From Opitutia bacterium (GTDB lineage: Bacteria; Verrucomicrobiota; Verrucomicrobiia; Opitutales; Seribacteraceae), in assembly GCA_002694035.1 (NCBI GenBank), contig NZKY01000054.1:21749-55331 (forward strand): DNA of 33,583 bases, read 5' to 3'. The translations under genes and the position numbers were made by a program. This document shows, one piece after another, positions 1-8,410 of the stretch. The notes beneath the pieces were generated by a model. That model saw only the letters and a list, made by a program, of their open reading frames with translations, made no database searches and was not told the DNA's origin. Each line of letters starts with the position of its first letter. Within the stretch, counting starts at the first letter, position 1.

Positions 1-1127
1 GTGGGAATGGCATAATCATATTCAACTGCATAGGCCGGTCTTATTATTGTGGTGTTTTCAAGTCCGGGTATGGTTGTCATTATTTGGTTCTGAACATCAA
101 AAGGAAGGCTTGTCGAAAGTCCATTGATATACCATTCATCTGTTTTCTTTCCTTCTGGCTCCAGATGTATTAGATGACTTTCCTTGTCCGCAAATTTAAC
201 TATTTTGTCCTCTATGCTTGGGCAGTATCTAGGTCCAGTTCCGCAAATTTCTCCGCTGTACAAAGGGGATAAATGAAGATTATCATTAATTATTTCAGAA
301 GTTTGCTTTGATGTTCTGGTAGTGAAGCACTTCACTTGCTCTTGGTGGCCAAATGAGTGTTCCACATGGAACATTTTTGTTTTGTGTTCCACGTGGAACA
401 CTTCTTCTTTTGTTCGTGTGTCGGCAAACGAGAATCTTGTAGGGATTTCATCACCAAATTGTTCGGTTGTTTTGCTGAAATCAATACTAGAGCCAAGTAT
501 CCTAGGTGGAGTTCCAGTTTTGAATCTGCCAAGATCAATCCCAATTTTTTTAAAGTCAGCGGAAAGTCCTTTCGCTACATGGTCACCCATTCTACCGCCT
601 TCAGATTTATTTTGACCAACATGCATAAGTGCCCTGAGAAATGTGCCTGTTGTTACAATGACTGTGTAAGCAAAAAAGTCTAGTCCAAGGCTAGTTTTTA
701 CTCCTGTACATTTTCCATTTTTGATAATTAGCCCATCAACAATCGCCTGAAATATTGTAATATTATCCTCTAATTCAAGAACATGTTTCATTCGGAATTG
801 ATACTGCTTTTTGTCGCATTGGGCTCTTGGAGCTTGAACGGCTGGCCCTTTGGATGAATTAAGCAACTTATATTGTATCGCAGTAAAATCAGTATTTAAT
901 GCCATTTCACCCCCAATAGCATCAATCTCACGCACTATTTGTCCTTTTGCTTGGCCGCCGATTGCCGGGTTACAGCTCATTTGAGCAATTGTGTCTAAAT
1001 TCCCAGTGAGGATTAAAACAGAGGAACCATTTCTTGCGGCAGCAAGAGCAGCCTCACAACCTGCATGGCCCGCACCACAAACAATTACATCATAGGGGTT
1101 GCTTGAGTTGGAGTTTCTTATTTTCAT
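1..1127 (-). CDS. mnmG: tRNA uridine-5-carboxymethylaminomethyl modification enzyme MnmG (GidA), partial: C-terminus beyond window edge
   Basis: FAD-dependent subunit of the MnmE-MnmG complex, which installs carboxymethylaminomethyl groups on wobble U34 of certain tRNAs. Reading from ATG at 1127 the protein opens with a dinucleotide-binding motif (VIVCGAGHAGCEAALAA), followed by family blocks such as QMSCNPAIGGQAKGQIVREI, KTGTPPRILGSSID and GPRYCPSIEDKIVKFADK. About 375 residues are present of the roughly 620-630 usual, so some 250 C-terminal residues lie outside. The start codon overlaps the mnmE stop by one base (TAATG), implying translational coupling. Relative to the E. coli protein as I recall it, about 20 extra residues sit between RFSF and QVKCF (around residues 240-260). 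They contain two copies of FHVEH, encoded by two parS-like palindromes. The reading frame stays open through the insertion, so this is not a frameshift. Confidence 0.96.
   Translation of the reverse strand, partial: MKIRNSNSSNPYDVIVCGAGHAGCEAALAAARNGSSVLILTGNLDTIAQMSCNPAIGGQAKGQIVREIDAIGGEMALNTDFTAIQYKLLNSSKGPAVQAPRAQCDKKQYQFRMKHVLELEDNITIFQAIVDGLIIKNGKCTGVKTSLGLDFFAYTVIVTTGTFLRALMHVGQNKSEGGRMGDHVAKGLSADFKKIGIDLGRFKTGTPPRILGSSIDFSKTTEQFGDEIPTRFSFADTRTKEEVFHVEHKTKMFHVEHSFGHQEQVKCFTTRTSKQTSEIINDNLHLSPLYSGEICGTGPRYCPSIEDKIVKFADKESHLIHLEPEGKKTDEWYINGLSTSLPFDVQNQIMTTIPGLENTTIIRPAYAVEYDYAIP
358..373. promoter_or_regulatory. parS: parS-like ParB-binding site 1 (inside mnmG)
   Basis: The bases read TGTTCCACATGGAACA, one mismatch from the perfect 16-base palindrome TGTTCCACGTGGAACA. 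This is of the chromosomal parS type (B. subtilis consensus TGTTTCACGTGAAACA). On the mnmG strand it is translated as MFHVEH. ParB binding is inferred from sequence likeness; parA/parB are not in the window. Confidence 0.8.
385..400. promoter_or_regulatory. parS: parS-like ParB-binding site 2 (inside mnmG)
   Basis: Perfect palindrome TGTTCCACGTGGAACA; with the flanking G and C it becomes an 18-base palindrome (384-401). It lies 27 bases from site 1, i.e. nine codons, so both sites keep the same mnmG frame and both encode FHVEH. Two near-identical ParB sites in an inserted coding segment is a strong sign of a functional centromere-like locus. Confidence 0.88.
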
Positions 1128-2485
1128 TATTTTCCGATACAAAAACTATTGAACAGCTTATCCAGCATATCCTCGTTTGTTTTTGTTCCAACAATGAGAT
1201 TAAGAAATTCTAACCCAAGTTTAAGTTCAAGCAGAATAATTTCTTCATTTTTACCTGCAGTCATAGTTTGCAAGGCTTCTGAAAAATGAATCTTACACTC
1301 ATTAAGAAATTGAAATTGTCTTTTATTTACAACTATTTGATCTGAGAGATCATCTTCAATGTTTTCTTTGATAAACTTGTTTACTTCTTCCTTTATTTCT
1401 TCAGTGCCTGCATCTGAATATATTGAGGTATTAATTGTTGTTCCTTCGAAAATAGGATCGGATATTTTCGTCGAGGAGTTTAAGTCCGTTTTGTTTTTAA
1501 CTAATATAAAGTTGTTCCTTGGATATTCGTTCATAATCTGATTTATAAAATCAACAGGGTAGGGGGCTGAAACATCAATGACCATAAAGGTGATATCCGA
1601 ATCATTTATATTCCTCCTGGTATTCTCTATACCCAGCATTTCAATCTTATCCGAAGATTCTCTTATTCCTGCAGTATCAATGAGTTCAACTAGATATCCG
1701 TTCAGTAAAATCTCCTTTGACACATAATCTCGAGTTGTACCAGGGAGATCGCTTACAATAGACCTATCTTCGGAAAGTAATTTATTAAATAAACTACTTT
1801 TTCCTGCATTAGGCGGTCCGATAAGTGTCACTTTAATTGCATTAGAAATTTTGTTTTCTAATGAGTGATTGCGGATAAGGTCATCGAGTCGTTGAATTAA
1901 ATCTGTTAGTTTATTTATTAATTCTGAATAATCTGGTTCTGATATGTCATCTTCGGGAAAATCAATTGATGCTTCAAGTTGAGATTGAATTTCAAGAGTA
2001 TTGTCTTGTATTTTTTCTAAAACTTTCCCAAGCGAACCAGAAAGTTTTTTATTAGCAACTTTTAATTGCGCATCACTTTTTGCAGTAATTATTTCAGCAA
2101 TTGATTCAGCTTGTGTTAAATCTATTTTACCATTGAGAAAAGCTCTTTTAGTATATTCACCTGGTTCGGCTAATCTGCAATTTCTTCTGATCAAATCATC
2201 GAGAATTTTATTCGCAATAATGACATTTCCATGAAATGTGATTTCTATCATTTCTTCTCCCGTGAAAGATTTACCATCTGGGTAATAAACAAAAATGACT
2301 TGATCTATATGTTCATTATTTGTCGAAACATAGTTACCAAGATTTGATTTTCTTGGAGTAGGGGAGGGGATACCAAATATTTTATTACATAACAACAGGC
2401 AACTTTGACCACTAACCCTAATCAAACCTAAAGCTGATTCTTTAGCTGGCGTAGCCAAAGAAGCTATCGTATCATGATGATACAC
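1127..2485 (-). CDS. mnmE: tRNA modification GTPase MnmE (TrmE)
   Basis: GTPase partner of MnmG in wobble-uridine modification. Length of 452 residues is normal. The N-terminal formyl-THF-binding domain starts DTIASLATPAKESALGLIRV. The G domain shows G1 GPPNAGKS (about 223-230), G2 TTRD (250-253), G3 DTAG (270-273) and G4 NKTD. The C-terminus ends FCIGK, the family's conserved catalytic cysteine motif. The start is a GTG at 2485; no in-frame ATG precedes it. recA ends 16 bases upstream and mnmG overlaps downstream by one base, so the three genes probably form one transcription unit. Confidence 0.97.
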   Translation of the reverse strand: MYHHDTIASLATPAKESALGLIRVSGQSCLLLCNKIFGIPSPTPRKSNLGNYVSTNNEHIDQVIFVYYPDGKSFTGEEMIEITFHGNVIIANKILDDLIRRNCRLAEPGEYTKRAFLNGKIDLTQAESIAEIITAKSDAQLKVANKKLSGSLGKVLEKIQDNTLEIQSQLEASIDFPEDDISEPDYSELINKLTDLIQRLDDLIRNHSLENKISNAIKVTLIGPPNAGKSSLFNKLLSEDRSIVSDLPGTTRDYVSKEILLNGYLVELIDTAGIRESSDKIEMLGIENTRRNINDSDITFMVIDVSAPYPVDFINQIMNEYPRNNFILVKNKTDLNSSTKISDPIFEGTTINTSIYSDAGTEEIKEEVNKFIKENIEDDLSDQIVVNKRQFQFLNECKIHFSEALQTMTAGKNEEIILLELKLGLEFLNLIVGTKTNEDMLDKLFNSFCIGK

Positions 2486-2501
2486 AATGTTTTAGGTAAA
2501 A

Positions 2502-3554
2502 TTATGAGTCGTCATCCGTACTTTGTGCAAGTACAGAACCAACCGTAACTTCTGCTTTTTCAAGAATTGCAGCAGTAATCTCGTTCATAAGATTTTGATT
2601 TTCTGATAAAGCTTGTTTGGCGGCTTCCCGACCCTGTCCGATCAAATCTCCATTGTATGATATCCATGCTCCTTTTTTAGAAAGTATACCATGTTCAATT
2701 CCGAGGTCTAACACAGAGCCTGTTCTTGATATTCCCTCATTATACATAATATCAAATTCGCAAGCTGTGAATGGAGGAGCTATTTTATTTTTTACTATCT
2801 TTAGTCTAGTTCTATTTCCTGTAACCGTTCCGTTTGACTCCTTGATTTGTCCGATTCTACGTATATCCATTCTGATTGAGCAAAAGAACTTTAAAGCTCT
2901 CCCTCCAGGAGTAGTTTCAGGACTGCCAAACATTACTCCAATTTTCTCTCTAATTTGATTTGTAAAGATACATACGCAGTTAGTTTTAGAAATAGCTGCA
3001 GTTAATCTTCTCATTGCCTGGCTCATCATTCTTGCTTGTAAACCTACTGTAGTGTCCCCCATTTGACCGTCTAGTTCTTGACGAGAAACAAGAGCCGCAA
3101 CCGAATCAAGAACTATTACATCAATTGCTCCAGATCTAATTAAGGTTTCGGTAATATTAAGAGCATCTTCACCACTTTCGGGTTGGGAAACCATTAAATT
3201 ATCCAAATCAACACCAACTACTTTTGCATATCTTGGATCTAGTGCATGTTCAACATCAACAAAAACCGCATTTCCACCGTTTCTTTGTGCTTCAGCTATA
3301 ACACTTAGACAAAATGTAGTTTTTCCAGAAGATTCGGGTCCATAAATCTCTACTATTCTGCCTCTTGGAAGCCCACCTGCACCCAGACATAGGTCAATCG
3401 CAATGGAGCCGGTTGAAATAACGGATACATTCATTTTGGTAGCATCACCAAGCCTCATCAAAGCTCCATCTCCAAACTTTTTGTTTATTCCTTGAAAGGC
3501 CAGTTCAAGGTCAGGGTTATTGGATTTATTTTTTTCTTTGGTATTTTTTGCCAT
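2502..3554 (-). CDS. recA: Recombinase RecA
   Basis: DNA strand-exchange protein and co-protease of the SOS response, 350 residues. Visible are the Walker A motif GPESSGKTT (about 72-80), the VEHALDP segment, Walker B ([10 protein letters not shown]), the L1 region with [20 protein letters not shown], and the L2 DNA-binding loop around [21 protein letters not shown]. The C-terminus ends in an acidic stretch (STDDDS), as is usual. ATG start at 3554. It is the first gene of the recA-mnmE-mnmG run and is divergent from the HAD phosphatase gene. No LexA box of the known types (GAAC-N4-GTTC or CTGT-N8-ACAG) was seen upstream. Confidence 0.98.
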   Translation of the reverse strand: MAKNTKEKNKSNNPDLELAFQGINKKFGDGALMRLGDATKMNVSVISTGSIAIDLCLGAGGLPRGRIVEIYGPESSGKTTFCLSVIAEAQRNGGNAVFVDVEHALDPRYAKVVGVDLDNLMVSQPESGEDALNITETLIRSGAIDVIVLDSVAALVSRQELDGQMGDTTVGLQARMMSQAMRRLTAAISKTNCVCIFTNQIREKIGVMFGSPETTPGGRALKFFCSIRMDIRRIGQIKESNGTVTGNRTRLKIVKNKIAPPFTACEFDIMYNEGISRTGSVLDLGIEHGILSKKGAWISYNGDLIGQGREAAKQALSENQNLMNEITAAILEKAEVTVGSVLAQSTDDDS

Positions 3555-3686
3555 AAAAATTAAAGGGTTAAGTTAACGACAATGTTTTACTATTTAGTAT
3601 AATCAAGAGTTTTGTTGCGAAAGATGCTTTTTGATAGTTATTAACTTTATTTTCATCAGCTTCTTCATCAAGTTATATTTAGAGGT
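3555..3686. promoter_or_regulatory. Divergent intergenic region between recA and the HAD phosphatase gene
   Basis: 132 bases between two divergent genes, so promoters for both should lie here. On the minus strand TATACT (3596-3601) is the best -10-like hexamer for recA; no convincing -35 partner is seen. A short palindrome GTTAAGTTAAC (3567-3577) lies in the recA leader, 13 bases before its ATG, and could be an operator. These are by-eye candidates only. Confidence 0.25.
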
Positions 3687-4328
3687 TTGAATTATTCACA
3701 CATTATATGGGATTGGAACGGTACGGTTGTTGACGATGCTCATCTGTGTGTAAAGATAGTCAATTGCCTACTTAGAGAGTACTCCAAACCTGAAATTTCA
3801 CTAAATTTCTATTTGAATAATTTCGGTTTTCCAGTGAGAGACTTTTATCTTTTGTTAGATTTGCCAATCGACCAGATAAACTATTGTAAAATTTCAACCA
3901 GTTTTATTGATGCTTACAGAGACAACTATCGTGAATGCAGACTACATCCGGGAATATACAATTTAATCTATGAATTCGACCGCACGGGGATATCTCAATC
4001 AATTTTATCAGCCGGTCATCCAAATGATCTAAACTTATTCCTAAAATACTTTGATTTATCACCCGTGTTTAAGACCGTTAGCGGAGTCGCTAATTTTCGA
4101 GCTGAAGGTAAACAACATATTGCCAAAAAACATCTAGAGAAAATTTCTTTACCAAAATCAGATATTCTTTATATCGGTGACACCATACATGATCATCAAA
4201 TATCTGAATTATTAGGTGTTGATTGTCTTCTAGTCAGTCATGGACACAATTCCAGATCCGTTTTAAAATCAACACATAATAAAATAGTTGATGATTCATT
4301 TGAGATTAAGGATTGGGTTCTAGATTGA
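3687..4328 (+). CDS. HAD-superfamily hydrolase (phosphoglycolate-phosphatase-like) with DxN motif I
   Basis: Predicted cytosolic haloacid-dehalogenase-fold protein, 213 residues, substrate unknown. Motif I is WDWNGTVVDD (D9 the nucleophile); the second catalytic aspartate is replaced by Asn (N11), a variant found in a subset of HAD proteins. Motif II is the SAGHP region, a lysine follows (EGKQH), and motif IV is YIGDTIHD, so the rest of the active site is intact. The cap domain (about 18-85) is helical, as in the PGP/beta-PGM subfamily. The start is TTG at 3687; an in-frame stop upstream leaves no ATG. It leads a plus-strand run with miaB, a membrane protein and gmk. Family assignment is firm, exact activity is not. 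Confidence 0.85.
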   Translation: MNYSHIIWDWNGTVVDDAHLCVKIVNCLLREYSKPEISLNFYLNNFGFPVRDFYLLLDLPIDQINYCKISTSFIDAYRDNYRECRLHPGIYNLIYEFDRTGISQSILSAGHPNDLNLFLKYFDLSPVFKTVSGVANFRAEGKQHIAKKHLEKISLPKSDILYIGDTIHDHQISELLGVDCLLVSHGHNSRSVLKSTHNKIVDDSFEIKDWVLD

Positions 4329-4359
4329 CCGATGATTTTGATGTACTATTTTAAAAATT

Positions 4360-5700
4360 GTGAAGAGTGTTTATATAAAAACATATGGGTGTCAGATGAA
4401 TGAAAGAGATTCTGAAGATGTTGCATATAAACTAAAAGAAAAAGGCTATGAGATCGTTTCGGATGAAAAGATTGCTGATGTGGTTTTGTTGAATACATGC
4501 AGCGTTCGAGAACAAGCAGAATTGAAAGCAATTGGTAAAGCCGGTCATCTATTGAGAAGTCAAAATAAAAATACCAGACCAATTGTTGGTGTGATGGGCT
4601 GTATGGCACAAAATAGGGGTGCTGATTTATTTGATCATCTTCCCGATTTAGATTTAGTTGTAGGTACTCAGAAATTCCATCGAGTTCCTCAATATGTCGA
4701 CTCACTAATCGATAGGGTGGGGGATATTCCTAAGAGAATTGTTGCGATTGAGGATGAGGAAGGATCTGAAAGTGAAATTAAAGATCATTTAGATACTGAA
4801 ATAGACAACCCCACCGCTTTTGTGTCTATCATGCAGGGATGTAACATGAATTGCTCGTTTTGTATTGTCCCTAAGACAAGAGGCAAGGAAAGGTATAGAA
4901 CAATAGAAAGCATTGTAGAGGAGTGTCGTGAGTTGGCGGATAGAGGAATACGAGAAGTTACATTACTCGGTCAAATCGTCAATGCATACGGACGAGGTTC
5001 TTTAAGGAAAATTAATAATAAAACACCATTTGTTCAATTGCTTGAAAGTATAGACAAAATTGATGGCCTTGAAAGAATACGCTTTACTTCTCCTCACCCT
5101 ATAAGTTTTGGAGAGGATTTAATAAATTGTTATAAGACAATTCCTTCTCTGTGCGAATATGTTCACTTACCTATGCAAAGTGGTTCTGATAGAATTCTAA
5201 AATTAATGAATCGTCCCTATTCCAGGCAAAGGTACTTGGAAATTGCTATGAAATTAAGAGAAGTAAATCCTAAGATGCGCTTAAGTACTGATATTATAGT
5301 TGGGTTTCCAGATGAAACTGAGAATGATTTTGAATTAACAAAATCAGCCTTTGAAGAAGTTAATTTCGAAATGGCTTTTATTTTTAAATATAGCGAAAGA
5401 AAGGGAACACCAGCGGTTTCTTTTAATAATCATGTGCCTCGTGAGGTAAAGGAACAACGAAACCAAGTATTACTTTCTCTTTTGGAAAAGCAGTCCTTAA
5501 AATCAAATAATTTAAGCATCGGAAAGAGATTTCAAATCCTTGTTGAAAGTAAAGCAAAGCGGGGAGTTGGTAAGTTGATGGGGCGTACAAGGTGTAATCG
5601 AAAGGTAATTTACGATGGAGAAAATTGCGAAATTGGGCAGATGTTTAATGTTCAGATATCGTCTGCAACACCAACAACTTTGTTTGGGGAAAAAATATAA
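4360..5700 (+). CDS. miaB: tRNA-2-methylthio-N6-dimethylallyladenosine synthase MiaB
   Basis: Radical-SAM methylthiotransferase that converts i6A37 to ms2i6A37 in tRNAs, 446 residues. The N-terminal UPF0004 domain carries the auxiliary-cluster cysteines C11 (TYGCQMNERDSE), C47 (NTCSVRE) and C81 (GCMAQ). The radical-SAM CxxxCxxC motif is C161-C165-C168 (CNMNCSFCIVPKTRGKE). A C-terminal TRAM-type segment includes RCNRKVIYDG. The TYGCQMNERDSE block and VPKTRGKERYR favour MiaB over RimO or MtaB. The start is GTG at 4360, which places the first cysteine at the usual distance from the N-terminus; no clear Shine-Dalgarno is present. The next gene begins two bases after the stop. Confidence 0.95.
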   Translation: MKSVYIKTYGCQMNERDSEDVAYKLKEKGYEIVSDEKIADVVLLNTCSVREQAELKAIGKAGHLLRSQNKNTRPIVGVMGCMAQNRGADLFDHLPDLDLVVGTQKFHRVPQYVDSLIDRVGDIPKRIVAIEDEEGSESEIKDHLDTEIDNPTAFVSIMQGCNMNCSFCIVPKTRGKERYRTIESIVEECRELADRGIREVTLLGQIVNAYGRGSLRKINNKTPFVQLLESIDKIDGLERIRFTSPHPISFGEDLINCYKTIPSLCEYVHLPMQSGSDRILKLMNRPYSRQRYLEIAMKLREVNPKMRLSTDIIVGFPDETENDFELTKSAFEEVNFEMAFIFKYSERKGTPAVSFNNHVPREVKEQRNQVLLSLLEKQSLKSNNLSIGKRFQILVESKAKRGVGKLMGRTRCNRKVIYDGENCEIGQMFNVQISSATPTTLFGEKI

Positions 5701-5702
5701 AT

Positions 5703-6242
5703 ATGGATTTAGGTCAATTTACACTTACAACTTCCTTCCTTCTTGTTTTTCTAGGATTTCTTTTCACAAATAAATCAAATAAAATCGATTCCTTAATAAA
5801 GAATTTTCCTCGCTCAAAGCTTTCAGCAATTTTACTTCTTTGCATTGGAATATTTTGGTTTTTATTTAGACATGTTAATAATTTAGGAGAAGCGGACTTT
5901 GGAGAATACAAGGTAACTATTGGAATTATCGGTGTATTGGTAGGGGTAGCGTCCTATTTTTTCATTTTTGATTTTTTAGCTGTTCGTGCTCTGTGTATTA
6001 TAATTTTATTCTATTCTAGGGAGGTTTTAGATGCGGCATTTCTTCAAGAACCAATTTCTAGATTGTTTTTAGTTAGCATAATATATTTTTTTATCACTGT
6101 TTCTCTGTATTTTGGTGCCTGGCCTTACCGTCTAAGAGATTTTTTAAACTGGTTATTTAAAAATTATAAATACCGTTTTCTTTTCGGTTCTTTTTTTCTA
6201 ACATATTCAGTAATTCTTGTTATTGTAAGGTTTACTTACTGA
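5703..6242 (+). CDS. Small integral membrane protein of unknown function
   Basis: Not recognised. The 179-residue product has about six hydrophobic segments (roughly residues 8-22, 42-57, 72-86, 88-103, 119-137 and 158-176) separated by short basic loops. It is therefore a polytopic inner-membrane protein with no visible catalytic motif. ATG at 5703 lies two bases after the miaB stop and gmk begins about 12 bases after its end, so it sits inside a miaB-gmk operon. That placement implies co-expression but says little about function. Confidence 0.75.
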   Translation: MDLGQFTLTTSFLLVFLGFLFTNKSNKIDSLIKNFPRSKLSAILLLCIGIFWFLFRHVNNLGEADFGEYKVTIGIIGVLVGVASYFFIFDFLAVRALCIIILFYSREVLDAAFLQEPISRLFLVSIIYFFITVSLYFGAWPYRLRDFLNWLFKNYKYRFLFGSFFLTYSVILVIVRFTY

Positions 6243-6254
6243 AATTATTATTTG

Positions 6255-6845
6255 ATGCATTGTATCTCATTAGTTATTTCAGGCCCGGCAGGTGTCGGAA
6301 AAACTACAATTTGTGATCGTTTGGTTCGAGAGTTTGAAGCATCTTTAAAAAGGGTCATCACTTCTACAACAAGAAGACCAAGAAATTCTGAAAAACACGG
6401 TATCGACTATTATTTTTTATCAAATCAACAATTTGAAGACCTGAAAGAGAAAAATTCTTTCATTGAGCATGCCAAAATTCATGGAAACTATTACGGTACG
6501 ACAAAAGAATCCGTAAATGAACAATTAGAAAAAAAATTTGATGTCTTATTGAATATAGATGTCCAAGGAGCTGCCGAACTAAAAAAGCTAAAGCAAAGTA
6601 ATGATTTGTTTACCAACTTTCTTTACACAATATTTATAGCACCAAAATCAATTGATGATTTAAGAAAAAGACTCATAAGTAGGGGACAAGACTCTATCTG
6701 TGAAATAGAGAAAAGACTTCAGACTGCTATGAATGAAATTAGTTTAAAGGATCGTTTTGACTTTGTTATTTACTCGGACACTAAGGAAATTGACTACGCA
6801 AAAGTGCGAGAATTTTATATGTCTAAATCTATAATTTCTAATTAA
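6255..6845 (+). CDS. gmk: Guanylate kinase
   Basis: Phosphorylates GMP/dGMP to GDP with ATP, an essential step of purine nucleotide synthesis. The P-loop is GPAGVGKTT near the N-terminus (usually GPSGAGKTT). The GMP-binding region follows the family pattern: STTRRPRNSEKHGIDYYF, then FIEHAKIHGNYYGTTKESV. Later segments NIDVQGAAELKK and IFIAPKSIDDLRKRLISRG also match. The product is 196 residues from ATG at 6255; a TTG one codon earlier (6252) is possible but less likely. Its stop lies one base from the stop of the convergent gnd gene. Confidence 0.95.
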   Translation: MHCISLVISGPAGVGKTTICDRLVREFEASLKRVITSTTRRPRNSEKHGIDYYFLSNQQFEDLKEKNSFIEHAKIHGNYYGTTKESVNEQLEKKFDVLLNIDVQGAAELKKLKQSNDLFTNFLYTIFIAPKSIDDLRKRLISRGQDSICEIEKRLQTAMNEISLKDRFDFVIYSDTKEIDYAKVREFYMSKSIISN

Positions 6846-6846
6846 A

Positions 6847-8346
6847 TTATATAGTTATTTCTGGTCTATCAGGGTCCAACCAATCCAAATGAAAGAATTT
6901 TCCTCTGTCCTCATCAATCCTTTCATATGTGTGTGCACCAAAATAATCTCTTTGTGCCTGAAGTAAATTTTGAGGGAGTCTGTTATTTCTGTAGCCGTCA
7001 TAGTATGAAAGTGCAGAGGAAAAAGTTGGAACTGGAATGCCGGACTGTATTGCGATAGAAATTACTTTCCTCCAATTGTGCTGATATTTATTAATGCACT
7101 CCTTAAAATGACCATCAATTAACAAGTTTGAAAGATTTGAATTTTTAGTAAATGCCTCTGTTATTTTTTGAAGAAATGCAGCCCTTATAATACACCCACC
7201 TCTCCAAATTTGTGCAATTTCACCAAAATTCAAGGACCAATCATATTCTTTTTGGGCCTCACGCATCAGTTGAAACCCTTGAGCATAAGAACATATTTTA
7301 GAGCAATATAAAGCATCATGAATAGCTTGAATTATCTCGTCTTTATTTTGAATACTTTTTGAAATTGCTGGGCCAGTTAAAATATCTGAAGCTTGGGTAC
7401 GCTCTTTTTTTATTGCACTTAAGCATCTAGCAAACACAGCTTCAGCTACTGTTGGGGCTGGTACGCCCATATCTAATGCATTAACAGAAGTCCATTTCCC
7501 AGTTCCTTTTTGTCCTGCTGCATCCATAACCACATCAACAAATGGTAAATTTGTACGTGGATCTTTTTGTTTGAGAATGTCGGCGGTAATTTCTACTAAA
7601 AAAGAATCAAGTTGTCCTTTGTTCCACTCTTCAAAAATTTGGCCAATTTCATAAGGCTCTAGTTTTAAAACTGATGCCATAAGGTGATAGGCTTCACATA
7701 TCATCTGCATGTCGCCATATTCTATGCCATTATGAACCATTTTAACATAGTGACCTGCACCATTCTCTCCAATATAAGCAGAACATGAGACTCCACCTTC
7801 TATCGGTTTACCCGGACTTGCACCTTCTAGTGGTTTTCCGGTGTTTTCATCTACTTTAGCAGAGATAGCATTCCAAATTGATGAAATATGATTCCATGCC
7901 TCTTTGGAGCCTCCAGGCATCAATGATGGGCCAAACCTTGCACCTTCTTCTCCGCCACTGACTCCTGAACCAACAAATAGTATATTTTTTTCTTTAAGGG
8001 ATTTTTCACGAGAAATAGTATCAGTCCATTTTGCATTTCCGCCATCAATAATTATGTCACCATTTTTTAGAAATGGAACCAAAGTATCTATTACCGCATC
8101 CGTTGCTTTCCCGGCCTGAACCATTATGATAATTTTTTTTGGAGGTTGGAGGGAATCAACAAAAGATCTTAAAGATTCAAAACCGATTAAATTATTATTT
8201 GCTGTGTTTGAACTCAGAAAATTTTCGGTTTTGGAATAAGTTCGGTTGTAGACTGAAATTTTATAGCCATGATCTGCAATATTGAGAGCAAGGTTTTGAC
8301 CCATAACTGCTAGCCCGATCAAGCCTATATCAGAAGATTTTGACAT
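6847..8346 (-). CDS. gnd: 6-phosphogluconate dehydrogenase, decarboxylating
   Basis: Oxidises and decarboxylates 6-phosphogluconate to ribulose 5-phosphate, producing NADPH in the oxidative pentose phosphate pathway. At 499 residues it belongs to the long, E. coli-like class. The N-terminal Rossmann motif is [12 protein letters not shown], followed by [10 protein letters not shown]. The catalytic region includes [19 protein letters not shown] and [19 protein letters not shown], with the catalytic Lys and Asn in [25 protein letters not shown] follows. ATG start at 8346. A 64-base gap separates it from the 716-residue repeat-protein gene upstream; no promoter is obvious there, so co-transcription with the polysaccharide genes is possible. 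Confidence 0.96.
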   Translation of the reverse strand: MSKSSDIGLIGLAVMGQNLALNIADHGYKISVYNRTYSKTENFLSSNTANNNLIGFESLRSFVDSLQPPKKIIIMVQAGKATDAVIDTLVPFLKNGDIIIDGGNAKWTDTISREKSLKEKNILFVGSGVSGGEEGARFGPSLMPGGSKEAWNHISSIWNAISAKVDENTGKPLEGASPGKPIEGGVSCSAYIGENGAGHYVKMVHNGIEYGDMQMICEAYHLMASVLKLEPYEIGQIFEEWNKGQLDSFLVEITADILKQKDPRTNLPFVDVVMDAAGQKGTGKWTSVNALDMGVPAPTVAEAVFARCLSAIKKERTQASDILTGPAISKSIQNKDEIIQAIHDALYCSKICSYAQGFQLMREAQKEYDWSLNFGEIAQIWRGGCIIRAAFLQKITEAFTKNSNLSNLLIDGHFKECINKYQHNWRKVISIAIQSGIPVPTFSSALSYYDGYRNNRLPQNLLQAQRDYFGAHTYERIDEDRGKFFHLDWLDPDRPEITI

Positions 8347-8410
8347 ATTAAATAATTAGGTTGGAAGGTTAAAAATTGTTAATTTTGGTTGAGGATCTAA
8401 AGAGAGGTCT

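Noticed and set aside
240-430. Possible frameshift or pseudogene in mnmG at the palindrome insertion
   Set aside because: The minus-strand frame runs through without a stop and resumes the family's conserved blocks (CFTTRTSKQTSEII, GPRYCPSIEDK), so it is an in-frame insertion.
322-683. Short plus-strand open frames containing FHMEH/FHVEH-like peptides opposite mnmG
   Set aside because: They lie antisense to the conserved MnmG coding sequence. Their repeat peptides arise only because the parS palindromes read alike on both strands.
1-3686. Replication origin near the parS sites
   Set aside because: No cluster of DnaA boxes (TTATCCACA type) or AT-rich unwinding element was found in this window; the origin, if close, lies outside.
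4346-4705. 119-residue minus-strand frame opposite the start of miaB
   Set aside because: It is antisense to conserved MiaB cysteine motifs, with low-complexity composition and no coding features of its own.
6840-6850. Terminator between convergent gmk and gnd
   Set aside because: The stops are one base apart and no GC-rich hairpin is seen on either side.
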